Origin: Streptomyces sp. SM11
GTDB lineage: Bacteria > Actinomycetota > Actinomycetes > Streptomycetales > Streptomycetaceae
Assembly (NCBI RefSeq): GCF_002910905.1
Contig: NZ_NEUE01000246.1
Span: 23,696-87,695 of the forward strand
Length of the DNA stretch: 64,000 nt
Direction of reading: 5' to 3'
Shown here: piece after piece, positions 42,201 to 46,340 of the stretch
Numbering within the stretch: the first letter of the stretch is position 1
How the letters are laid out: each line of letters starts with the position of its first letter
Notes under the pieces: model-generated
Told to the model about the DNA's origin: nothing
Databases searched by the model: none
What the model saw: the letters and a program-made list of their open reading frames with translations, nothing else
Translations under genes and position numbers: made by a program

Positions 42201-44020
42201 TCATGATCGCGCAGATCCTCGCCGCGCTGGAGCGGGAGCTCGGCGTCGTCGCGGAACCCTCGACCATCCTGGAGAACCCGACCGTGGCACTCCTCGCCGA
42301 GGCGCTGCGGGACCAGGTGCCGGACGTCGAAGCCTCTTCGGAGACCGACGCGGCCCCGGCCGCCCCGTCCGCGGTCCCTGCCGCCGTCCTGTCGGCAGTT
42401 CCGTCGGCGGCCCCTGCTGAGGTCACGGTTCCTGCCGAAGGCACCGCCTCCGAGGAAGCCACCGCCCCTGCCCAGGTCTCGGCCCCCGCAGAGATCATCG
42501 CCCCTGCTGAGGCCGACACCGTCACCGCCGGCTCCGGCGCTTCCCGCGCCGGAGCGCTCTCGCCCCGCGAGGACCTCGCCGTCATCGGCATCGCCGCGCA
42601 CTTCCCCGGCGCCCCCGACCACGGGGCCTTCTGGCGGAACCTGGTGTCAGGAACGGACTCGGTGACGGAGGTGCCGTCCTCCCGCTGGGACCCGGACCGC
42701 TTCTGGCGGCCCGACCCGCGGCCCTTCACCACCGTCAGCAAGTGGGGCGGCTTCCTCGACGGCATCGAGGATTTCGACCCGGAGCACTTCCGGATCGACC
42801 CGGCCGGGGCCGCGCACGTGGACCCCCTGGTCCGGCAGGTACTGGAGACCGGTGTGGAGTGCCTGGCCGACGCCGGTCTCACCCCCGAGCAGGTCGCCGG
42901 CCTGCGGGTGGGCGTCTTCGCCGGCGCCCGTACGGCGAACTTCGGCGTGCACGTCGCCGCCGCGGGCCCGCACTCGATCAGCGGAATGGCGCAGAACTTC
43001 ATTGCCGCGCAGCTCTCCCACCACCTCGACCTGCGCGGCCCTGCCGTGGTCATCGACAGCGCCTGCTCCAGCGCGCTCGTCGCCGTGCACCTGGCGGCCG
43101 GCAGCCTGCGGTCCGGAGAGTGCGATCTGGCCTTCGCGACCGGCGTCGACATCCTCCTCGACGAGGTGCCCTTCGTCGGGATGAGCGGGGCCGGCGCGCT
43201 GTCGCCCACCGGCCGTTGCCGCACCTTCGACGAGCGGGCCGACGGAATCGTCCTCGGCGAGGGGGCCGGCACGCTGCTGCTCAAGCGGCTGTCCGACGCC
43301 GTGCGCGACGGCGACCGCGTATACGCGGTGATCGAGGGCAGCGCCGTCAACAACGACGGCCGCACCATGGGCATCACCACGCCGAACCCGCGCGCACAGC
43401 GGGAGGTGATCGAGACGGCGCTGGCCGACGCGGGCGTCTCCCCGGCCCAGCTGGGCTACGTGGAGGCCCACGGCACCGGCACCATGATCGGTGACCCGAT
43501 GGAACTGAAGGCGCTCACCGAGGCCTTCCGCGCCCGTACCGACGAGATCGGCTTCTGCGGGGTCGGCAGTGTGAAAACCAACATCGGGCACACCCTCAGC
43601 GCAGCCGGCATGGCCGGGCTGATCAAGGTCGTGCTCTCCGTCCACCACGCGCAGCTGCCGCCGACGCTGCACTGCGCGACCCTCAACCGCCGTTTCCGGT
43701 TCGAGGACTCCCCGCTGTTCCCCGTACGGGAGTTGCGCGCTTTCGCCGGTCGCGACGGTATGCGCCGGGCCGCCGTCAGCTCCTTCGGCTTCGGCGGCAC
43801 CAACGCGCACATGGTGGTGCGCCAGGCGCCGGAGACCTCCGTACCCGCACGGGCCCCGCTCGACCCACCGCGCTACCGGCGCCGGCGGTTCTGGTTCGAC
43901 CCGTCGGCCGCCCGGTTACCGGCCCAGGCACCCGTACCGGCTCCTGAACCGGTTCCCGGACCGGGGCCCGCACCGTTCTTCGAGCTTGAGTTCTCCACCG
44001 TGCCGGAAGGAAAGAAATGA
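24242..44020 (+). CDS. kirAIV: Trans-AT PKS, modules 6 (rest) to 10 plus KS11 (KirAIV-like)
   Basis: 6592 residues from the ATG. It opens with the post-KS linker belonging to KS6, then DH (His189, Asp358), KR6 (TGGAGALG near 612, Tyr747), ACP (Ser915); KS7 (Cys1182, His1317, His1357), DH (His1632, Asp1791), KR7 (GGAGGIG near 2098, Tyr2240), C-MT (IGAGTGG, Gly2557), ACP (Ser2804); KS8 (Cys3052, His3187, His3225), serine-less ACP-like insertion (around 3374), ACP (Ser3567); KS9 (Cys3821, His3956, His4003), KR9 (near 4457, Tyr4595), ACP (Ser4765); KS10 (Cys5018, His5153, His5194), KR10 (near 5682, Tyr5843), ACP (Ser5986); KS11 (Cys6275, His6410, His6450) at the end. No AT domain. Modules 6 and 7 fit a diene with one methyl branch; 9 and 10 fit the oxygenated segment. 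Module 8 has neither KR nor MT although an elfamycin needs both there. DH6 and DH7 have Ser/Asp for the second glycine of HxxxGxxxxP. KS10 reads ELHGTGT rather than EAH/ETH. Confidence 0.96.
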   Translation: MNGTTEDRNARLVVLSADGPEQLDGYRAELSTWLEEHPSASLDGVAHTLRVGREPLSNRLALVVTSTAELAARLRDGDGLVTGTAPAAGSGDAGPVSTEDLAEAARLWVAGRDVALPEAPGDRPVRLSLPRPPRPTRRYWIKPPAALTTADPAPAAPVASTPHAPAPAAPAAGRSERLLTGEEFYLRDHALGSIRILPAVAALEFAVAAAEQQGHGRATGIVNVLWARPVLVEDEAVRVRLHLVPTADGVSYEVRQDDGTADGTLCSAGTLRFGPHGSGNGSAAPHLDLDAIRAGLPRTATAEECYEVFGALGAGYGPSLQGLRSVRSAPGEVLARVAVPAAADLPFSDFALHPSLLDAMLQACLWTDEDPSAPRARELPFALDAVEIFGPAPEQGHVHAVRTAAGHDVTLADDLGRVCLRLRAVVTRPVDGAARLDDTVAAHLLVQRWQDAPAPAGSPPVRIVAIGQESFPGAEAGTVDSLFPRDEELLVVHTGEGDPLPALTGLYRSWAAQPTRSPVRVLHVFRTSGGVEDARAQAVDGFARALANEDPQFLVSAVDAGTAGLVGTVGSEARAPHEFRVRYAAGGRQVPRWEPVTPAPAPLAPHGTVLVTGGAGALGRRLVAHLGGGARYVLTGRSAQADLTELRAAGLDVHYLAADLGAPGAAADLVERIHAGFGPLHGVLHLAGTTDDALLVGKSDLRSAAVLGPKVRGTVELDRATAGDPLGFFISFSSMSGAAGSPGQSDYAYANRFLDAFAAWRQGSARPGRSLSVLWSLWADGGIRVEADEATAARAARRIGLVAMPTDAGLAAFDRALGHDGDHVMVAYGTLVRLREMLNAPAPSPPTGPSATPAVPAAPVVPAAASGPTVSSTEPALALADVAEDFLRGVLAEVFEFPAQEMEADAPFERFGIDSLLIMDLTRRLEEHFGSLPKTLFFEYQDLSSLAGWFIEHHGPRLVELAPAPAAAQSAQSAPPATAAPEPVAAAPAVLPATSSVATAAPTAFPGTTATLAPAGPMPIAIVGVAARFAESDTLDQFWDHLRAGRDLITEIPADRWNWRDYDEATPADRAARYSRWGSFLHGIDMFDPLFFGISPREAEIVDPQERLFLQTVWHAIEDSGHTRADLRSRRVGVYAGAMYGLYQLHEAEDGRIGASSHASIANRVSYTLGLTGPSLGVDTMCSSSLTAIHLAVRDLRAGDTDLAVAGGVNLHVHPYKYRFLGQGSFTSSDGRCRSFGADGDGYVPGEGVGAVLLRPLADAVRDGDHIHGVILGTSVNHGGKTNGFTVPSPVAQGDLVTRALAEAGVAPATLGYLEAHGTGTALGDPVEIRGLARALAEAGLPAGSLPIGSVKSNVGHLEAASGMAGLCKVLLQMRHGSLVPSLHADPPNPNIDFDSTPLRVQGGLAPWPRPEGTPRRAGLSSFGAGGANAHLVLEEYVTPPAATQEPGPYLFPLSTRVPERLPVLAAELADALERGLADGSAPHPADVAFTLQQGREEWVDRMVVQASTIPELVARLRGDDPARVWTGSARGPAASRAAAPTSTDPAAIAAAWAAGAPVSWPTRTGSRVPLPGYPFEELRCWLTETIWSPPAGRSTAGPVHPLLDGIDPAESLDGLTYRTVFRPEHLYIDGHRLGDTRLLPAAAALEMARAAAESAGAGERLRLSHVRWLRPFVVDGTARTARTRLRRGDTGTRFDLRDDTGELLAEGRVETLPAQAEQTIDIEALRARLDRRHEGTGLYADLTDAGLVYGPALRTVEWIAAGDGEALVRLRIPAEAAPFAGCALHPSMIDGALHAFAVLRDRDSGPAMVPYALTAAEVHAPVTDLGYAHVRAVGADRYNLTLTDSDGHVRVRLRDLSLRPAPGTARPATGRHAAVTAAAEESAVATAAADDLMFVPHWTELPARTPQPLPAGAGTWLVHGPDSAPLAAVLRARLGGAVVTLDHDRVATAPGRPDHVILLAPGAGARTDDADALEAAQERGVLALFRLAKVLHGTRSAVRLTVITEDVLSTAGEPVDNPYAAGLHGLALSLAQEHPRWQVTVVDRSSADAPAADVLDAPAGGPYALRGRVLHHRRLVPVAATPPQERIRRDGTYLILGGAGGIGLELTEWLVRDHRAKVVLLGRSELDAARRARLRAIDPDGTFVSYRRADATDPAALRDAVGWTRTTHGALHGVFHATIVLRDQTVATMTEETFRAVLDAKAHTSVALHAALRGAAGLDFVLFFSSAVALSGSAGQSNYAAGSTFEDAFAHHLDGVLGARVAVINWGYWGTVGIVADERNRDRLAAAGIHSITPAEGMHAVHAVLGREDRQVVVVKADATALAAVGAQPRGSAGVNSGAFSGTGGSSGAGGSSDTRTSLEGVAPDDDVTLVPAQAQLPPVARLLTEADDARLTEVMCDWLWTLFQGEGVYLGDAESWSPAALEERLRIVPAQRRLFTELLRQLTAGGFLHDRDGAFVTAGRRAAEDPEGDLVALCDRKSALNRFDRLLRPCMRSLFGVLRGSVRATDVMFPGGSSALVEGAYRGSPVVDRANELVVGAVQDLLPRHEGPLTVIEIGAGTGGTTASVLPALAASGKEVHYVYTDISRAFLRHGEQRFAEEHPYVRFQRLDISADPDTQGFASGSADLVVAANVLHATADLLATLRAVTRLLRPGGRLVLNEASSNVLTATLTFGLLDGWWLHEDAELRLPGSPLLSASGWRKALALAGFTRSRALPADEGLSQHVVVAETALDGAAHAPAVAAASAQRPFEAWQSAPPAPSSGGADALLEAAREYVKGAFAQILQVPRERLWLDETYENFGVDSLTVPLIVDVLAESMGDLPMSLLFEYPTVREVADYLVERHPDRVRALLPAPADSPVTAQTDPAPAVSPVTGTEVRPAGRPAESVTGTDHRIAIVGVAGRYPRAGDLDTFWENLRSGRDCVTEVPADRWDHRASGTADGRPVGRWGGFLDGIDEFDPRFFQMSLREAELTDPQERLFLQSSWHALEDAGYTRARLRGSRVGVYAGVMYGHYQLFEDERGLAGGMGYASIANRVSYFFDFHGPSMAIDTMCSSSLTAIHLACEALAAGTTDYALAGGVNLAPHPRKYRQLAAGGFTGDSGRCRSFAADGDGMVPGEGVGTVLLKPLAAAERDGDRVLGVILGSSVNHGGKTGGFAVPSPGAQGEAIAQALRTAGVPADGISYVEAHGTGTSLGDPAEVAGLVRAFGDLPAGSIALGSVKSSVGHLESAAGIAALTKVLLQMKARELAPSLHADTLNPAVDWNAVPFRVQRELAPWRSTGPLRAGISAFGAGGSNAHLVVEEYQAAAPPPGAAAGPAVFPFSARDEDGLRRVVAGMRTWLGSVGTGGDPGSIAAAAGISVAAVDEPLDELGLDPATMVRLIGLGDLAGAGSVHGGTTLRELAGRMGGGADVDLGRLAHTLQTGREAMAHRFAVVARSARELTDALDEFLAGRSGGISGVVTAEPGAAVAPSPVDLHDTARRWAGGAVFDWEAGRPVPVPPLSLPGYPFARTRCWIDAVTPVAPAAPVDRVRGARVREGVLALLGTASGYPPADLDPMGSFHEHGLDSLGLIRFADEVSHAFGMPVGPDQLLATPTPLALAEWLEKEHPDAQWAQGSENEDLDARGPESGRPDTAPPNAAGTTVGRPAEDDDPVVIVGMAGILPGARDLDEFWEALQKGGDLFSEVPADRWDSRAHYGDPALHSDRTRVTRGGFMPEIDRFDPLFFGISPREARWMDPRQRLLLTTVWSALEDAGIDPVRLVGSDTGLFVGVGSSEYAELVQGSDTAADPYSSTGLAPSMLANRISYHLDLRGPSEPVDTACSSSLVALHRAAEALRLGHCDTVIAGGVSLMLSPVTFASLERAGMLSPDGVGRAFDKDAAGYVRGEGVGAVVLKRLGRARADGNPVLAVLRGTAVNHGGRSNSLTAPNPRGQAEVIVRAHREAGVDPATVGYVETHGTGTVIGDPAETNGLRQAFAELYRDWGHPAPVAPHCALGALKNTIGHLEPAAGIAAVLRVLLSMRHRRITGDPHGPELNAHLGLEGTACEIAAEARDWKPAAPGIPLRAGVSSFGYGGVNAHVVLEEYPADEPPVSSEAAVFVLSARDPERLDATARSLVDTRATWAHDLAGTAHTLQAGRVEHAERLAFVADSGEQAVDMLRRFLAGDRSGIHLGRVERRADRMPFDGRGDEETAAAWVRGAVVDWSARWHRRPRLRSLPPYPFAAERHWFTDGAPATAGQATVTATHTVTAAEGASAAPAPVSLFTAAWVAEPVPPAAPHPGRVLVFGDLLVPGAVLVRAGTAYADEGSSITIRPGEAEDYVRLLATGADRIVHQWPLLSPEHPELGIESVFLLVRAMSATRAPARIQVLVPEDAVAEAWSGFDTSLRAALPGTAFGVVRVVGRAEPAALLAEVAAERLSSAAVRLAATGRTVRMLTETDASPVTESPLRSNGVHLVTGGAGGLGLLLARTLLSRGARVALTGRSPAADRDRDLAALRALGDVAYFQASVDDSTAMARVVAEVKEKWGVLNGVFHLAATASRTPLPGKDLAEFRSHLRARIEGTRVLDEVTRDEPLDLFVLYSSLAGQLGDYGLVDYAVGARFLDGFAEERGILRAAGRRSGHTVSIDWPMWRAGGMHVDAEDERRYLADTGFRYLEAEEGERLLYVALRLGRPQVAVLPGEPARMREQVESMRIREHGHRARPAAQAPAATTAGVTAPVTVPVSATAPASTGELTDRLRDLVAGLLGLAPKALDPEAGFGEFGLDSFGLQSLSAALEEQYGVSVPTTTLFGENTVEKLARHLLAEHPRLAEPPREAAAGSTEPAFVPSVTTTITAPAPAPAPAPVAALPVSTGVDAVAIVGMSGRFPGSADLDEFWQHLKDGRDLITETPADRWDWQEVSRRFGGTARWGGFLSDVDRFDARFFKISPAEAEVMDPQHRLFLEHTWSALEDAGCRADRLAGRRVSVFAGVQFNDYESMVLHGEQINPHAGTGLARTILANRISYLLDLRGQSECIDTACSSSLVALHRAVRALRAGESELAIAGGVSLVLSPQTVVAGNQLGVLSPDGRCKALDERADGYVKGEGVGVLVLKPLSRALADGDRVHAVIRGSAVGHGGHASSLTAPNPLAQADLLVEAYQDAGVPVGTVSYTELHGTGTALGDPVETDALVRAHRMLADGPATACGIGTVKSNIGHLEPAAGVAGVIKVVLAMRHRTLPRTLHLQTLNPLIELTGTPFRPVRETQPWAPEDAEGALLPLRAGVSSFGFGGVNAHVVLEEAPATKPPASPRAEGREVFLLSGRDQAALRRYIAATVEFLDAAHAADVGADGPAPTLAALAHTSQVARVPMAARLAAVASSTRDLREQLAGHLAAGATPGGGGTDGDHSWLSEPEGVDYLARLVREERLDRLARLWQDGADIDWTTLRTDRAQLTSLPTYPFARERHWLTTAPAPQQPAVPAPRGPAQDPSLLLVKDWEAAPLPSAALPTRLLVLAREENESLAVQAFGPAATVLRVEEGDAAEADEAAVARIAEAAGRATAVIDLADVSAVGTTAPQPDWSRIVLLRELVAAHRTRGFAYLHLTRGLTSFRTGEPTLRGAAHAGLVRMLTAEYRGLAARTLDLDTLEPAAIREAAAAELAATDPVTEACVRAGVRHRPVLRPADPAPASADWSADLAGRTVVITGGTGALGRLLAARLVERGADRLVLLGRTPLPARSEWPALFADPDTDPALAAKLRDIEALGCPGVQVAVEAVPSALGITEVLDRVRREMGPIVGIVHCAGLGVMRDPAFIGKRIEDVQRVLEPKTAGLQAVLDGCAGDPLRFVVLYSSVAGAVPALGAGMSDYALANSVLDRVAEYRTATGGASAPVVRSLQWPSWRTAGMPEVDTPAYRELGLHTLDPEAGLDLLDRVMSGPDPVVLPCVVDAGRFDAARLLAVPAPVPPVAPREVPADANGLVRRVTGVLASTLRLDPEGIGGDEDFADLGVDSIMIAQILAALERELGVVAEPSTILENPTVALLAEALRDQVPDVEASSETDAAPAAPSAVPAAVLSAVPSAAPAEVTVPAEGTASEEATAPAQVSAPAEIIAPAEADTVTAGSGASRAGALSPREDLAVIGIAAHFPGAPDHGAFWRNLVSGTDSVTEVPSSRWDPDRFWRPDPRPFTTVSKWGGFLDGIEDFDPEHFRIDPAGAAHVDPLVRQVLETGVECLADAGLTPEQVAGLRVGVFAGARTANFGVHVAAAGPHSISGMAQNFIAAQLSHHLDLRGPAVVIDSACSSALVAVHLAAGSLRSGECDLAFATGVDILLDEVPFVGMSGAGALSPTGRCRTFDERADGIVLGEGAGTLLLKRLSDAVRDGDRVYAVIEGSAVNNDGRTMGITTPNPRAQREVIETALADAGVSPAQLGYVEAHGTGTMIGDPMELKALTEAFRARTDEIGFCGVGSVKTNIGHTLSAAGMAGLIKVVLSVHHAQLPPTLHCATLNRRFRFEDSPLFPVRELRAFAGRDGMRRAAVSSFGFGGTNAHMVVRQAPETSVPARAPLDPPRYRRRRFWFDPSAARLPAQAPVPAPEPVPGPGPAPFFELEFSTVPEGKK
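31268..31303 (+). repeat. Two 18-bp direct repeats in a Gly/Ser linker
   Basis: Two imperfect tandem copies containing AGGAGGGTC encode a GGSSGAGGSS-type flexible linker between KR7 and the methyltransferase of gene 4. They resemble Shine-Dalgarno sequences by chance; no start codon in a plausible frame uses them. Confidence 0.6.
34291..34470 (+). other. Serine-less ACP-like insertion after KS8
   Basis: In the same linker position as after KS3: an LDELGLDPATMVRLI helix with Pro3374 where the phosphopantetheine serine should be, followed by a degenerate GGTTLRELAGR end helix. The normal linker resumes at LAHTLQTGREAM. Confidence 0.6.
38741..38770 (+). repeat. Hexanucleotide tandem repeat (Ala-Pro linker)
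   Basis: GCACCC four times then GCGCCC, in frame, encoding an Ala-Pro run in the linker between the module 9 ACP and KS10. It is a likely slippage site that keeps frame when whole units are gained or lost. Confidence 0.85.
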
Positions 44021-46340
44021 ACGCGTTGGACGGCCTGACCTGTTCCGTGGTGGTGCGCGCGACCGACCCGGTGCTGCGTGACCACCGGGTGCACGGCACG
44101 CGCATCCTGCCCGGTGTGTCGTTCCTCGACATGATCTACCGGATCCTGCGGGCACGTGGTGTGGACACCTCCCGGGTGGAACTGCGCCGCGTGCTGTTCC
44201 GCAACCCCGTCGCCGCCGGACCGGATTTCGAGACCGAACTGCGGGTGGACTTCGCCGCCGACGGTGACGGCTACCTGGCGTCCGTCACGGGAATCCGCCG
44301 CCCCACGGGCGAGACCGAACCGGTGCTCGCCTGCAGGCTCCAGCTGGATGTGCCCTTCCCGGCCGAGGCGGTCGACCTGCCCGCCCTGCGCGCGGGCCTG
44401 CCCCGTACGGCCGACATGGCGGACCTGTACCGGCTCGTCCGCGGTACCGGCATTGAGCACGGGGAGTTCATGCGGGCCCGCGGCACCCTGTACGTTGGCG
44501 ACGACGAACTGCTCGCGGACCTTACGCTGAGCCCGGACGCCGCAGCGTATGCGGACTACTTCCACCTCCACCCGGCCGCGCTGGACTCCTCGACACTGCT
44601 GCCCACGCAGTTCGCCACGGCCGGCGCTGGCGGGTCGGTCCGGCCCTACATCCCGATGCTCATTGACTCCTTCCAGGCCCGGGGACCGGTCGGGGCGCAC
44701 ACCCTGGTGCACGCCACCCCGCCCCGCGCCGCAGGACCGGCCGACGATCTGACCACCTGCGACCTCCGCTTCCTCGACCCCGCAGGGGGCGTGCTGCTCC
44801 GGCTCAGTGGCCTCACCTCGAAGCGGGTCAGGGAGGAGGACGCCATCACCCGGCTGGACGGCTCCCCGCGCACGGTCGGCCCGTCCGGCAGCGCGCCGGA
44901 CGACAGGACATCCGCGGCGCCCGCGCGGGACGCCGGGGCATCCGCGGCAGACGGCGCGGCTGCGCGGCTCGTGGCGGAGAGCGCGGCATTCGCGCAGGAG
45001 ACCGCCGAGCACGTGGTGCGCGGCCTGCTCGCCGAACGCCTCGGGCGGGCCGAGTACGACGAGGAGGCGGGCTTCTACGAACTGGGCCTGGACTCGACGG
45101 CGTTGCTGGGCATCGCCGCCGATCTGGAGCAGGCGTACGAAACCGACTTCTCGCCCACTCTGCTGTTCGAGCACAGCTCCCCCATCACGCTGGTCGAGCA
45201 CCTAGGCGCGTACGAACTGCCCCAGGGCGCGAGCAGCAGGACCTTCGAGACGCCGCAGACCGAGACGCCGCAGGGGGAGGAGACAGCAGGGGAGGAGACG
45301 CCCGCCGAGGTCGTCTGGTTCGAGCCCCACTGGCGTGACACCCCACTGCCGTCAGCGTCGGTACCCGCACCGGTACCCGAGTCCGTCCTGACCGTCGACG
45401 CGACGACCCCCCGCGACCGTGACTGGGCCGCCCTGCTCACCGAGCGAGGCACCTCGGACGTGCTCTGGCTCCCCGCCGATCCGCAGGATGTCGAGGGCGA
45501 GGCGGTCGCCCTGACTGCCTTCGCCGCGGCCCTGCTGCGCACCCGGCGCAGCCCCGTGCGGCTCGTTTGCCACCTGCCCCTCGGCGCCGCTGCGGCAGCC
45601 GTCGCGGGACTGCTGCGCACGCTCCGCATGGAGCAGCCCGGCGTGCACGCCGCCGTGGTGTGCACGCCGGACCGGGCCGATGCCTTGGCCGAACTCGCAG
45701 CCGGCGCACCCGATGTGGACGTGCGGTACGAAGCAGGACGGCGCCTGGTGCGCGAGATCCTGCCGACGCCCGCCCCGGACCGGCCGGCCCGGCTGCGCGA
45801 GCGGGGCGTGTACCTGATCACGGGCGGGCTCGGCGGCGTGGGCCTGGCACTGGCCCGGCACCTGGCGTGGACCGTACGGGCCAGGCTCGTGCTCTGCGGA
45901 CGTACGGCCGCCGACTCGCGCGCGGCAGCCGAACTGACCGCCGAACTGACCACCCTCGGGGCCGAGGTCGCTGTTGTCGGCGCCGACGTCACCGACGCCG
46001 CTGACGTGCGCGCCGCGGTCGACCACGCGCTGTCCCGGTTCGGCACGCTGCACGGGGTGGTACATGCCGCCGGTGTGCTGCGCGACGGGCTGATCGCAGG
46101 CAAGAGCGCGGCGGACGTACGCGCCGTACTGGCGGCCAAGGTCACAGGAACCCGTCTGTTGTACGGGGCCACCCGGGACCTCGGGCTGGACTTCTTGGTG
46201 CTCTGCTCGTCCACGGCCGCCACCTGGGGGAACCAGGGCCAGGCCGACTACGCCTGCGCCAACGCCTTCCTCGACGGTTTCGCGGAGGGCCGACCGGGGG
46301 TCGTCTCGATCGGCTGGCCGGGTTGGGCGGACGGCGGTAT
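41255..46340 (+). repeat. Split dehydrating bimodule, copy B (KR10-ACP-KS11 / DH-ACP-KR11)
   Basis: Paralogue of 3153-8310, spanning the end of gene 4 and the start of gene 5. Shared traits: KR with a long loop reading ARSEWPALFADPDTDP, KS11 with DSACSSA, DPLVR and NNDGRTMG, gene break directly after the KS, and then DH (DHRVHGTRILPG), ACP and KR in that order. Edges are approximate domain limits. Confidence 0.75.
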
